From Mesorhizobium sp. YM1C-6-2 (lineage in GTDB: Bacteria; Pseudomonadota; Alphaproteobacteria; Rhizobiales; Rhizobiaceae): DNA of 64,000 nt. Shown here piece after piece: positions 8,742 to 17,166 of the stretch. Below the pieces are notes generated by a model. It did not search any database. It had not been told where the DNA came from and saw nothing but the letters and a program-made list of their open reading frames with translations. The DNA lies in contig NZ_RCIZ01000002.1 in the NCBI RefSeq assembly GCF_003666685.1, positions 454,501 to 518,500 on the forward strand. Reading direction: 5' to 3'. Positions within the stretch are counted from its first letter, which is position 1; every line of letters starts with the position of its first letter. Position numbers and translations under genes: made by a program.

Positions 8742-9584
8742 CTATGTGCCTGGGATCGTCGTTCGGACGAAGATGGAAAACAGCTCTCTCTGTGACGAGA
8801 TGCGCATCTTGGCGTAGATGTTCTTGCGATGGATGCGGACCGTGCCCGCCGATATGCCGAGCACGCTGGCGATCGACTCGGACGAATGACCCTCGAGGAC
8901 GAGCCCGACGACCTGGAGTTCGCGGGGCGTCAGCGCCGGCATGTCGCGGGCCTTCAGGGCTTCCTGAACGGTGCGCCGCAGGACCTCCTTGTCGTCCTCC
9001 ACGTGGCTTGCCGTCTTCAGGCGCTCTTCGGTTCGCCAGTGCATTTCGGCGATGCGTCGAACCAGGGGCTCGACCGTGCGCAAGGTCCGCAGGTCGTGGG
9101 CGGAAAATCCGGGCTGGCTCGGCGCGCGCATCAAGGACGTGACGATGATCCAGTTGTCCTTGCCGGGAATGAAGAAGCCGATCTCGTCCACCGGGCCGGT
9201 CTGGACATAATAGGACTTATAGTACTCGCTCTTGTAGAACTGGTCCGGCGCGACATCGCCAAGCCTGTAGAGGCCAGAGGGGATGCTGTTTGTGGCGGCC
9301 TTGTAGAAAGGGTCGAGCAAGTAGGGCCCGATCTCGTATTCCTTCACGTGGATGTCGAACTGTTTCGGTCCGAATGTATGATGCAGGCAGACCGGTATGC
9401 CCGGGCCGCTGTATGCGAAACTCACCGTGTAGTCGAAAGGGGCAAGGCGCTGGACCGTGGCGGCGAACGCGTCGGGAAAGTCGTGGCTGCCCACTTGCGA
9501 AATCAGGTCGCCGAGGCCCGCAAACCACTCGGGCTGGGACAGGAGCCGCCTGCCGGATGCGGCTTCGACGCCATTCTTTGTCAC
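8742..9584 (-). CDS. LuxR-family transcriptional regulator
   Basis: 280-aa regulator starting at GTG with a perfect AGGAGG six bases upstream. Residues about 215-270 form a LuxR/GerE helix-turn-helix: LTPRELQVVGLVLEGHSS, then IASVLGISAGTVRIHRKNIYAKM. The N-terminal about 190 residues are a sensory region (FDYTVSFAYSGPGIPVCLHH); I do not see the usual autoinducer-binding residue set and cannot name the ligand. It diverges from the sugar importer/diol-dehydratase operon across a 412-bp region that carries two strong dyads. It is therefore probably the operon's regulator, and the 18-bp palindrome next to its own start suggests autoregulation. Confidence 0.88.
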   Translation of the reverse strand: MTKNGVEAASGRRLLSQPEWFAGLGDLISQVGSHDFPDAFAATVQRLAPFDYTVSFAYSGPGIPVCLHHTFGPKQFDIHVKEYEIGPYLLDPFYKAATNSIPSGLYRLGDVAPDQFYKSEYYKSYYVQTGPVDEIGFFIPGKDNWIIVTSLMRAPSQPGFSAHDLRTLRTVEPLVRRIAEMHWRTEERLKTASHVEDDKEVLRRTVQEALKARDMPALTPRELQVVGLVLEGHSSESIASVLGISAGTVRIHRKNIYAKMRISSQRELFSIFVRTTIPGT

Positions 9585-9601
9585 GCCGATCCTCCTATCA
9601 C

Positions 9602-9619
9602 AAAAGGCATATGCCTTTT
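9602..9619. promoter_or_regulatory. Perfect 18-bp palindrome upstream of the LuxR gene, candidate operator
   Basis: AAAAGGCATATGCCTTTT is a perfect dyad centred 26-27 bases before the LuxR start codon. The size and symmetry are typical of a LuxR-type dimer site, and the position would let the protein repress its own promoter. Function is inferred. Confidence 0.5.
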
Positions 9620-9623
9620 AGAT

Positions 9624-9657
9624 TACCCTGAATGGGAAATATCCCATCGGCAGGGTA
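9624..9657. promoter_or_regulatory. Nested inverted repeat between the LuxR gene and the sugar importer operon
   Basis: Outer arms TACCCTG (9624-9630) and CAGGGTA (9651-9657) enclose inner arms ATGGGA (9632-9637) and TCCCAT (9642-9647). The dyad is 34 bp long and five bases from the 18-bp palindrome. It may be a second operator or a site controlling the plus-strand operon. Confidence 0.45.
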
Positions 9658-9996
9658 TTCTTATAGGCTTTGCTCGATTTGTGGAATATGCCTCCAATGG
9701 CGCTCGGCGTTGAGGAGGCTACTGTCGGATGCATATTGCGAGCTTGCCTCATCAGGCTCGTTTAGGAGGCAGACGACAGGTCTTCGCAGGTCGTTGGGAG
9801 GGTTCAAGTGGAGGATGCCAGCGAGCGGTCAGGCGGTGCCTGCGACGTGCTGACGGATAGCCGATCCGTCGGTCTGGATGCTGCCGAATGCCGTGCTCTC
9901 TTCGTGCCAGTCCGCGGGCTTCTGCCCGACCGGTGCCCATCCGATGACCGAATCTGGCGGCAGGTCGAAAACCATAACCAAGCAAGGGGAACTACG

Positions 9997-11385
9997 ATGT
10001 ATGGAAACGGCTCACGGTTACGTATGCTCATAGCGACTTCGCTGCTGGCGACGAGCGCTGCATTGGTTCTCGTCGGCGAGGCGGGAGCCTGGTCGCTCGA
10101 GGAGGCAGCCGCGCCCTACAAGGGCACGACTATCCGCACCATAGGCGAGGCGCTGCCGCCGCTCGAGGCGATGAAGAAGCTGGCGCCGGAGTTCGAGAAG
10201 CGCACCGGCATCACGGTCGAGATCGAGATGTACGAGGCTTCCGAGACCGCCAGCAAGGTGATGCTCGACCTCAACTCCAAGCGCGGCCGCTACGACTTCA
10301 TCCTCCAGCAGCACCGCAACGTCGGCAAGTTCGTCACCAATGGCCATGTCGAGCCGATCGAGCAGTTCATGACGTCTGCTGAGTTGCGCGACCCCGAATT
10401 CAAGCCGGAGGAGCAGCTCTACCAGGGCCTCTGGAAGGAAATCTCCTGGTATGACGGCAAGGCTTACGGCTTCCCGTTCACCGCGCTCACCATGTACGAA
10501 TGGTATCGGGCCGACCTGCTGTCGGATCCCAAGGAGCAGGAAGGCTTCAAGGCGAAATACGGCTACGACCTCGGCCCGGCGCAGGACTGGAAGCAGTACC
10601 GCGACATCGCCGAGTGGTTCACGCGTCCCGACCAGGGTCTTTACGGCACGGCGATCCAGGGCAAGCGCCACGAGGCGCTGTGGTACGAGTGGCTGAACTT
10701 CCTCTATTCGTTCGGCGGCGACATGCTCGAAGTGAAGACGGGTTCCGAATGCGGCCCGGTCATCGTCAACAGCCCGCAGGCGATCGCCGCCACCGAATAC
10801 TATAAGAGCCTGATGGCCTTCTCGCCGCCGGACACGCTCAACTACTTCTGGGACGACGTCATGGCGCTGATGCAGCAGGGCAAGGTCGCCGAGCTGATCA
10901 TGTGGAACGATGCGACCTACGCGGTCGCCGTCGACGAGAACGTGTCGACGGTCGTCGGCAAGATGGGCTTTGACATCGTGCCGCAGGGCGAGGGCGGCAA
11001 GGTCGCCCAGGTCGAGGGCTGGTCCTACCTCATCCCGACCGCGGCCAAGAACAAGGAGGCCGCCTACCTCTTCATCCAGTGGATGATGGAATACGACCAG
11101 CAGCTCGAGCAGCACCTCAACGGCGGCGCCACCCCGCGTCCCGACGTCTATGCCTCGGCCGAGGTGCAGAAGCTGCCCTACGCCAAGGCGTCGATGGCGT
11201 CCAACGAGGTGGCCAAGCCCAAGCCCACCATCCCGCAGTCGAGCGAGATGACCGACATCCTCGTGCGCGAAATCTCCTCCTACCTGGCCGACGAGAAGAC
11301 GGCCAAGGAAGCGCTCGACGAGTCGGCCAAGGAAATCTCGGCGGTGCTGGGCTCCTGCGCGCCGATGAAATATCCGGTGCAGTGA
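9997..11385 (+). CDS. Extracellular solute-binding protein, family 1 (sugar/polyol ABC importer)
   Basis: 462-aa periplasmic binding protein. ATG at 9997 follows AAGGGGA. It is the first codon that gives a proper signal peptide: basic RLR, hydrophobic core, then GEAGA cleavage site near residue 35. The mature domain has the family-1 pattern (LAPEFEKRTGITVEIEMYE; EWYRADLLSDP; AEGWSYLIPTAAKNKEAAYLFIQWMM). It is the first gene of an operon with two permeases, an ATPase and a diol dehydratase, so the imported solute is probably a polyol or sugar derivative that ends in a vicinal diol. A GC-rich hairpin follows the stop codon. Confidence 0.92.
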   Translation: MYGNGSRLRMLIATSLLATSAALVLVGEAGAWSLEEAAAPYKGTTIRTIGEALPPLEAMKKLAPEFEKRTGITVEIEMYEASETASKVMLDLNSKRGRYDFILQQHRNVGKFVTNGHVEPIEQFMTSAELRDPEFKPEEQLYQGLWKEISWYDGKAYGFPFTALTMYEWYRADLLSDPKEQEGFKAKYGYDLGPAQDWKQYRDIAEWFTRPDQGLYGTAIQGKRHEALWYEWLNFLYSFGGDMLEVKTGSECGPVIVNSPQAIAATEYYKSLMAFSPPDTLNYFWDDVMALMQQGKVAELIMWNDATYAVAVDENVSTVVGKMGFDIVPQGEGGKVAQVEGWSYLIPTAAKNKEAAYLFIQWMMEYDQQLEQHLNGGATPRPDVYASAEVQKLPYAKASMASNEVAKPKPTIPQSSEMTDILVREISSYLADEKTAKEALDESAKEISAVLGSCAPMKYPVQ

Positions 11386-11408
11386 AGACTGCGATCGCGT
11401 GAAATGAT

Positions 11409-11433
11409 CCCGTGGGGAGCAAGGCCCCACGGG
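11409..11433 (+). terminator. Hairpin between binding-protein and permease genes
   Basis: CCCGTGGGG and CCCCACGGG form a perfect 9-bp stem with a 7-base loop, 24 bases after the binding-protein stop. There is no T-run, so it is more likely a processing/stability hairpin or partial attenuator than a full terminator. Such hairpins commonly keep binding-protein mRNA in excess over permease mRNA. Confidence 0.6.
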
Positions 11434-11450
11434 AGAACGCCAGGCACCTC

Positions 11451-12380
11451 ATGACCACAACAGCACAACCTTCGCGGGGACAGATCCTGCTCGACCGCGG
11501 CGCATCGCTGCCGCTGATCCTGCCGGCGACGCTGCTCGTCCTCGTTTTCCTCGTCGGGCCGTTTTATTACATGGCCTACACGGCGATGACCGACCTGAGC
11601 TTCGCCAACCCGGACCAGAACGGCGCCTTCATCGGCTTCGACAATTTCCGCAAGCTGGTGCGCGAGGACACGATCTTCTGGGGCTCGTTCTGGCGCACCA
11701 TCCGCTTCGTCGCCATCGCCGTCTCGATCGAGTTCGTGATCGGCTTCGCGCTCGCCTGGCTGATCTGGCGCTACGTCGAACGGCAGCGCCTGCTTACGAC
11801 GCTGCTCCTCGTGCCGATGATGCTGGCGCCGGTCGCCGTAGGCCTCATCTGGCGCCTGCTGCTGCAGGGCGACTTCGGCATGGCGACGCATTATCTGCGC
11901 GCGGTAGGCCTCTTGTCCCAATCGAGCGCCGTCTTCTCGACGCCGAGCCTGGTCATGCCCACCATCATCGCCATCGACGTGTGGCAGTGGACGCCGTTCG
12001 TCACGCTGATCATCCTCGCCGGACTGATGAGCATGCCGCGCTCGCCGTTCGAGGCCGCGACCATGGACGGTGCCGGTCCCTGGCGGCAGTTCTTCGACAT
12101 CATGCTGCCACTGCTGAGGCCGATCATCGCGCTGGTGCTGCTGCTGCGCGGCATCGACGCCTTCAAGGAGTTCGACAAGGTCTTCATCATGACCGGCGGC
12201 GGTCCGGGCACCGTCTCGGAGCTGCTGTCGATCTACGCCTACCGGGTGAACTTCAAGACGTGGAACCTCGGCTACGGCGCCGCGGTCTCCTTCATGGTCT
12301 ATCTCGTCGTGCTGATCCTGTGCTCGGTCTTCTACAAGGCCGTCTACTGGAAGTCCGCTGACCAGAGGGCCCAGGCATGA
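11451..12380 (+). CDS. Sugar ABC transporter permease, MalF/UgpA type
   Basis: Inner-membrane permease of 309 aa from ATG 11451. An in-frame GTG at 11412 falls inside the hairpin and lacks a ribosome site, so I rejected it. Six or so membrane helices are visible, with the first at about residues 20-42. The cytoplasmic EAA loop reads EAATMDGAGPWRQFFDIMLPLLRP, matching the family signature that contacts the ATPase. The stop overlaps the next permease start by four bases (ATGA), giving translational coupling. Confidence 0.92.
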   Translation: MTTTAQPSRGQILLDRGASLPLILPATLLVLVFLVGPFYYMAYTAMTDLSFANPDQNGAFIGFDNFRKLVREDTIFWGSFWRTIRFVAIAVSIEFVIGFALAWLIWRYVERQRLLTTLLLVPMMLAPVAVGLIWRLLLQGDFGMATHYLRAVGLLSQSSAVFSTPSLVMPTIIAIDVWQWTPFVTLIILAGLMSMPRSPFEAATMDGAGPWRQFFDIMLPLLRPIIALVLLLRGIDAFKEFDKVFIMTGGGPGTVSELLSIYAYRVNFKTWNLGYGAAVSFMVYLVVLILCSVFYKAVYWKSADQRAQA

Positions 12381-13195
12381 GCAAATCCTGGAAGATACTC
12401 GCCTTCGGCATTCTCGCCTGCGTGTTGGTGATCGCGCTCACGCCCTACGTCTGGATCCTGCTCACCTCCTTCAAGGGTCGCCTCGACATCCTGTCGCCGC
12501 AGCCGACCTGGTTCTTCACGCCGACCTTCGCCAACTATCCGGCCGTCTTCATCGACAAGGAATATCTGCCGCTCGTCTTCAATTCGCTGATCATCGCGTG
12601 CGGCTCGACGGCCCTGTCGATCATGATCGGCGCACCGGCGGCCTATGTCTTCGCGCGCACGGATTTCGCCGGCAAGGAAGACCTGTTCTTCTTCTTCCTG
12701 ACGACGCGCATGGCGCCGCCGATCTCGATCGCCGTGCCGCTCTTCCTGTTCTTCACGACCCTCGGCCTCACCGACACGATCTACGCCGTGGTCATCGCGC
12801 ACACGACCTTCAACCTGTCGCTGGTCGTCTGGATGATGCGCGGTTTCTTCGCCGAGATCCCGAAGGAGATCGACGAGGCCGCGATGATGGACGGGCGCTC
12901 CAAGCTCGGCGCCTTCGTGCGCGTCATCGTGCCGCTCGCCGCCCCCGGGCTCGCGGCGACCGCGGTGCTCTGTTTCATCATGTCCTGGAACGAGTTCCTC
13001 TACGCCTTCATCCTGGTGGCGTTCGAGGGCCGGCCGCTGACGGTCGGAATTCCCGGTCTGATCACGCCACACGGCACCTTGTGGGGCCAGGTCGCCGCGG
13101 TAGCGGTGGTCGCGACCCTGCCGATCATCGTCTTCACCTTTCTCGTCCAGAAGCACCTCGTGCGCGGCCTGACTTTCGGCGCGGTGAAGGGCTGA
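12377..13195 (+). CDS. Sugar ABC transporter permease, MalG/UgpE type
   Basis: Second membrane subunit, 272 aa, typical for the MalG group. An N-terminal helix (about 8-30) precedes FKGRLDILSPQPTWFFTPTF, followed by further helices and the EAA motif EIDEAAMMDGRSKLGAFVRVIVPLAAPG. It pairs with the preceding permease to form a heterodimeric pore. The start codon overlaps the previous stop and the ATPase gene begins 19 bases downstream. Confidence 0.92.
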   Translation: MSKSWKILAFGILACVLVIALTPYVWILLTSFKGRLDILSPQPTWFFTPTFANYPAVFIDKEYLPLVFNSLIIACGSTALSIMIGAPAAYVFARTDFAGKEDLFFFFLTTRMAPPISIAVPLFLFFTTLGLTDTIYAVVIAHTTFNLSLVVWMMRGFFAEIPKEIDEAAMMDGRSKLGAFVRVIVPLAAPGLAATAVLCFIMSWNEFLYAFILVAFEGRPLTVGIPGLITPHGTLWGQVAAVAVVATLPIIVFTFLVQKHLVRGLTFGAVKG

Positions 13196-13214
13196 GGGGC
13201 CAGCGGAGTATTTT

Positions 13215-14270
13215 ATGGCAGTCTCGTTCAAGCAAGTGACGAAGCGGTTCGCGGACGGCACCGTCGCGCTCGACCATCTCGACCTCGACTTCGAGCTCGG
13301 CGAATTCGTCGTGCTGCTAGGCCCTTCCGGGTCGGGCAAGACCACCGCCTGCCGCCTGCTGGCCGGTCTGGAGCAGCCGTCGAGCGGTCGCATCGAGATC
13401 GACGGCAAGGATGTCACCAACGTGCCGCCGCGCTTCCGCGGCATCGGCATGGTGTTCCAGAACTACGCGCTCTACAGCCACAAGTCCGTCTTCGAGAACA
13501 TCGCCTATCCCCTGCGCATCCGCAAAGTTCCCGCCGCCGATATCGAGCGGTCGGTCAGGGACGTGGCCGATTTGCTGCGTATCGGGGACTACCTGAAGCG
13601 CAAGCCGGCGCAGCTTTCCGGCGGCCAGGCGCAACGCGTCGCCGTGGCGCGCGCGCTTGTGTGGGAACCGGCGATCTGCCTGATGGACGAGCCGCTGTCC
13701 AATCTCGACGCGCTGCTGCGCCTCCACATGCGCACCGAGCTCAACCGCCTGCACCGCAAGCTCGACAAGACCTTCGTCTTCGTCACCCATGACCAGGAAG
13801 AGGCGATGACGCTGGCGACGCGCATCGCTGTGCTGAAGGACGGAAGGCTGGTGCAGTTCGACGAGCCGAAGACCATCTACCGCAAACCCGCCAATCGCTT
13901 CGTCGCCGAATTCATGGGCCGCCCGGCGATGAACACGATCGACGGCATGGTCGAGGGTGGGGTTTTCCGTGCCGGCGCGGTCGCCTGCCCGGTGGACCGG
14001 TCGGACGGGCCGGTCACGCTGGGTATCCGGCCCGAGCAGATCGAGCTCGCAGCCGCCAGCACACCCGGGGCCATGACGCTCACTGTCGATGTCAAGGAAG
14101 CCGTCGAGCCCGATACGCTGCTGATCTTCCAGAACTCGGGCGGCAACGCCATCACGCTGCGGACTCAGGCCAATTGCGATGCGATCGAGGCCGGCCAGCC
14201 GGTAAGCCTCGCCTTTCCCAAGTCGGCGCTGCACTATTTCGATGCCAGGACCGGGCAGAGGGTCGAATGA
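13215..14270 (+). CDS. Sugar ABC transporter ATP-binding protein, UgpC/MsmX type
   Basis: 351-aa ATPase with Walker A GPSGSGKTT, Q-loop in FQNYALYSHKSV, signature LSGGQAQRVAVARAL, Walker B CLMDEPLSNLDAL and H-loop VTHDQEE. A C-terminal TOBE/MalK-type regulatory domain follows (about 240-351). The signature reads LSGGQAQR instead of the commoner LSGGQRQR, a mild change. It energises the two preceding permeases. Its stop codon overlaps the start of a 53-aa membrane protein. Confidence 0.93.
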   Translation: MAVSFKQVTKRFADGTVALDHLDLDFELGEFVVLLGPSGSGKTTACRLLAGLEQPSSGRIEIDGKDVTNVPPRFRGIGMVFQNYALYSHKSVFENIAYPLRIRKVPAADIERSVRDVADLLRIGDYLKRKPAQLSGGQAQRVAVARALVWEPAICLMDEPLSNLDALLRLHMRTELNRLHRKLDKTFVFVTHDQEEAMTLATRIAVLKDGRLVQFDEPKTIYRKPANRFVAEFMGRPAMNTIDGMVEGGVFRAGAVACPVDRSDGPVTLGIRPEQIELAAASTPGAMTLTVDVKEAVEPDTLLIFQNSGGNAITLRTQANCDAIEAGQPVSLAFPKSALHYFDARTGQRVE

Positions 14271-14428
14271 CCGCGACGAGCTTTGTCCCGCTCATCCTGG
14301 CGGCGGTCGTCTGGCTGGTTTTCTGGCGGCTGAACCGGAAAACCGGATGGTTCACGATCGGCGAGGTGATCTTCTGGGACGTGATCATCCTCATTCTCAT
14401 CCAGCTGGTATGGCTGCGATGGTTCTGA
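14267..14428 (+). CDS. Small two-helix membrane protein, function unknown
   Basis: 53-aa protein whose ATG overlaps the ATPase stop (ATGA). It reads MTATSFVPLILAAVVWLVF, then a short basic WRLNRKTGW loop and a second hydrophobic segment WDVIILILIQLVWLRWF. Two short membrane helices with a positive turn are therefore predicted. The tight coupling to the importer genes, and its position before the dehydratase, argue that it is translated. It could be an accessory subunit of the transporter. I do not recognise a named family. Confidence 0.62.
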   Translation: MTATSFVPLILAAVVWLVFWRLNRKTGWFTIGEVIFWDVIILILIQLVWLRWF

Positions 14429-14465
14429 GAAACCGCCAGATCAGATACAGCACAGGAGAGCTGCG

Positions 14466-16733
14466 ATGACCTCGCCTCCACGCTGGCGTCGCTTCGACGA
14501 GTGGGATACGCGGCCGCTGCGTCACGACCAGTTTGCGGTCGAGGATCCGGAGGCCGGGTTCGCGACCTTTCACAGCCCTTGGGACCCGGCGCCGTCGGCA
14601 CGCGTGGAGAACGGCCGCGTCGTCGAGATCGACGGCAAGCCTGAGGCCGAGTTCGACATACTCGATTCCTTCATTGCAGCTCATCACCTCGACCTCGACG
14701 TGATCGACGAGGCGATGGCGATGGATTCGGGCGAGGTCGCCCGCATGCTGGTCGACATCAACGTGCCGCGCGAGAGGCTGGAGCGCCTGGCGCGGGGGAT
14801 GACGCCGGCGAAGCTGGCTTCCGTCGTCTCGCATCTGTCGTCGCTGGAGATCACCTTCGCCTATTCGAAGATGCGGCAGCGCCGCACGCCGGGTAATCAG
14901 GCGCACGTCACCAATGCCAAGGACGATCCGCTGCAGCTCGCCGCGGATGCCGCGGTGGCCGTGGCGCTCGGCTTCGACGAGATCGAGACGACGATGCGTG
15001 TCGCATCGAACTCCTGGTCCAACGCCATCGCTTGCGCGGTCGGCGCCTCGGTCGGGCGCGGCGGTGTGCTGTTCCAATGCTCGATCGAGGAAGCGGAAGA
15101 GCTGCGCATCGGCATGGCGGGCTTCACCTCCTACGCCGAGACGGTGTCGGTCTATGGCACTGAGGCGGCCTTCGTCGATGGCGACGACACCCCGTGGTCC
15201 AAGGCGTTCCTCACCGCCGCCTATGCTTCGCGGGGCATCAAGGCGCGCTGCACCTCCGGCGCATCGGCCGAACTGCTGATGGGTTTCCACGAGAAGCAGT
15301 CGGTGCTCTATCTCGAAGCGCGGTGCCTCTGCCTGCAGCGCGCCATGGGCGTGCAGGGCACGCAGAACGGCGGCATCGACGGGGCGCCGCTGACCGTCTC
15401 GATGGCCGGCGGCATGCGCGAGCTGATGGCCGAGAACCTCATCGCCGTCTGGCTGGGCCTCGAATGCGCCTCCGGCAACGACACGCGTGTAAGCGAATCC
15501 GAGATCCGCATCGGCGCCAAGATCACGCCGTACCTCATGGCCGGCTCCGACCTCCTGTGTTCCGGCATGGGCTCGATCCGCAAATACGACAATTCGTTCA
15601 ACCCCTCGCTCTTCAACGGCGAGGACGTGGAGGATTTCCTCGCCCTGCAGCGCGACCTCGAAGCCGATGGCGGCCTGACGCCCATCGAAGAGGGAGATAT
15701 CCGCGAACTCCGGATGCGGGCGATCAAGGCGCTGGCGGCGGTCTTCCGGGAGTTGGGTCTGGCCGAAATTCCGGAAGCCTGGATGCTCTCGGTCGCAGCC
15801 GCCTCAGGCTCGCTCGACACCGAAACCTTCTCGACCGGCGAGGTCACGCGCATCAGCGAGGCGATCCGCGATCGCGGGCTGACGGCGGTGGACGCGGTGC
15901 GGGCGCTGGAGAAGCATGGTTTCGTGCACGAGGCCGAGAACCTGCTGTTGATGCTGCGGCAGCGCATCTCCGGCGATTACCTGCAGACCTCCGCCATCCT
16001 GCGCGACGGCAAGGTCATCAGCGCGCTCAACGATCCCAACGATTACCAGGGACCGGGCACCGGGTACCGGATGTCGGAGGCCCGTCGGCAGGCGGTGAAC
16101 GGCGTCCGCGACCTGCAGACCCGCGAAAAGGTCCTCGACACCGAGCGCCGCGTCGACCCGACCGCGGAGCCGTGGCTGATCGCCGGACGCGAAGCGAACA
16201 AGGGGACCGACCCGCGCGAGGTGGTTATCGGTCTGAGCCCCGCCTTCGGCAATGAACTCACCCAGACGACTGCCGGCCACGACCTGATCGACGTGGTGCT
16301 GGCGCTGACCGACGGCGTGCGGGAAGGCGGCGGGAACCCACGCCTCGTGCGCATCCGCCACACCGCCGATACTTCGTTCCTCGGCCTGACGGCGGCACGC
16401 CTTTCCGGCTCGGGTTATGCGATCGGCATCCAGGCCAAGGGCACGGCGGTGATCCATCGCGCCGGCCGGCTGCCGCACATGAACATCGAACTCTTCTCCA
16501 ACGCACCGATCACGACGCTCGACCACTACCGCGCCATGGGCCGCAACGCCGCGCTGCACGCGCTGGGGCGCGAGCCGGAACCGGTCATCGTGCCGACCGA
16601 AGGCCAGGCGCTCGGCGCCCGCTACCACGTCCGCGTCGCCATGCTCTACGCGATCGAGACAGGCCTCGTGATCCCGGACGCTCCGCCGCTCGAACTGGCG
16701 CTGAGCATCGGCCAAGGAGGGATGCAGCAATGA
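14466..16733 (+). CDS. B12-dependent diol/glycerol dehydratase, fused large and medium subunits
   Basis: 755-aa fusion. Residues about 1-555 match the alpha (PduC) subunit and about 570-750 the beta (PduD) subunit, which are separate in enterobacteria. Alpha-subunit active-site segments are present: NQAHVTN (Gln and His), FDEIETTMRV (Glu), SVYGTE and LECASGND (Asp). The beta part shows VIGLSPAFG, RIRHTADTSFLGL and LSGSGYAIGIQAKGT, all typical. The enzyme converts glycerol or 1,2-diols to aldehydes using adenosylcobalamin. GGAGAG precedes the ATG and the stop overlaps the small-subunit start. No reactivating factor (DdrA/DdrB) is visible in the window, which is unusual because the enzyme inactivates during turnover. 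Confidence 0.93.
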   Translation: MTSPPRWRRFDEWDTRPLRHDQFAVEDPEAGFATFHSPWDPAPSARVENGRVVEIDGKPEAEFDILDSFIAAHHLDLDVIDEAMAMDSGEVARMLVDINVPRERLERLARGMTPAKLASVVSHLSSLEITFAYSKMRQRRTPGNQAHVTNAKDDPLQLAADAAVAVALGFDEIETTMRVASNSWSNAIACAVGASVGRGGVLFQCSIEEAEELRIGMAGFTSYAETVSVYGTEAAFVDGDDTPWSKAFLTAAYASRGIKARCTSGASAELLMGFHEKQSVLYLEARCLCLQRAMGVQGTQNGGIDGAPLTVSMAGGMRELMAENLIAVWLGLECASGNDTRVSESEIRIGAKITPYLMAGSDLLCSGMGSIRKYDNSFNPSLFNGEDVEDFLALQRDLEADGGLTPIEEGDIRELRMRAIKALAAVFRELGLAEIPEAWMLSVAAASGSLDTETFSTGEVTRISEAIRDRGLTAVDAVRALEKHGFVHEAENLLLMLRQRISGDYLQTSAILRDGKVISALNDPNDYQGPGTGYRMSEARRQAVNGVRDLQTREKVLDTERRVDPTAEPWLIAGREANKGTDPREVVIGLSPAFGNELTQTTAGHDLIDVVLALTDGVREGGGNPRLVRIRHTADTSFLGLTAARLSGSGYAIGIQAKGTAVIHRAGRLPHMNIELFSNAPITTLDHYRAMGRNAALHALGREPEPVIVPTEGQALGARYHVRVAMLYAIETGLVIPDAPPLELALSIGQGGMQQ

Positions 16734-17149
16734 GCTCTCCGCTGGATATCTATCCGATCTCGGAAGAGGCGCCCGAGCGCGCCGTCTCGGCTTCGGGCAT
16801 GCCGCTTGATCGGCTGACACTCGACGCGGTCGTGTCGGGCCAGGTCGGCGCCCGGGATATCCGCATCTCGGCGGATGTCCTCAAGCTGCAGGCCGGGATT
16901 GCCCGCGCCGCCGGCCGGGATCGCCTCGCGCTCAATCTCGAACGTGCCGCCGAGCTGGTGGAAGTGCCGCAGGACGTCATCCTCGAGACCTACGAGATGA
17001 TGAGGCCGGGACGTATATCCGATCCCGCGCCGCTGTCGGAACGCGCCGAAATGCTGCGGCGGGAATACGGGGCGCATTCCATCGCGGCGCTGATCGACGA
17101 GGCCGTCGCCGTCTACGAGCGCCGCAACCTGTTTCGTCGCCGTTACTGA
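16730..17149 (+). CDS. Diol/glycerol dehydratase small subunit (PduE type)
   Basis: 139-aa gamma subunit that completes the dehydratase. The family core is clear: LDRLTLDAVVSGQVGARDIRIS, then LKLQAGIARAAGRDRLALNLERAAEL and a C-terminal ALIDEAVAVYERRNLF. The N-terminus is shorter than in enterobacterial PduE, which carries a microcompartment-targeting extension. Consistent with that, no microcompartment shell gene is nearby, so the enzyme is likely free in the cytoplasm. The start overlaps the preceding stop by four bases. Confidence 0.92.
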   Translation: MSSPLDIYPISEEAPERAVSASGMPLDRLTLDAVVSGQVGARDIRISADVLKLQAGIARAAGRDRLALNLERAAELVEVPQDVILETYEMMRPGRISDPAPLSERAEMLRREYGAHSIAALIDEAVAVYERRNLFRRRY

Positions 17150-17166
17150 ATGAGGAAGGAAATAGC

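Larger units (their letters stand above)
9585..9996. other. Divergent intergenic region, 412 bp, no gene
   Basis: This stretch holds the two dyads at 9602-9619 and 9624-9657 near its left end. After that I find no convincing gene: an in-frame upstream extension of the binding-protein gene (from 9808) has no ribosome site and no signal-peptide logic. The long leader between the dyads and the start at 9997 leaves room for a promoter and untranslated leader, but I could not pick a confident -35/-10 pair. Confidence 0.6.

Noticed and set aside
9808-9996. N-terminal extension of the family-1 binding protein
   Set aside because: The extra 63 residues precede the signal peptide, which must be N-terminal, and have no ribosome site.
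10018-11430. 470-codon open frame on the minus strand opposite the sugar-binding-protein gene
   Set aside because: It is a mirror of a high-GC gene: the translation is arginine- and leucine-rich low-complexity sequence, with no ribosome site and no family match, whereas the plus strand encodes a textbook binding protein.
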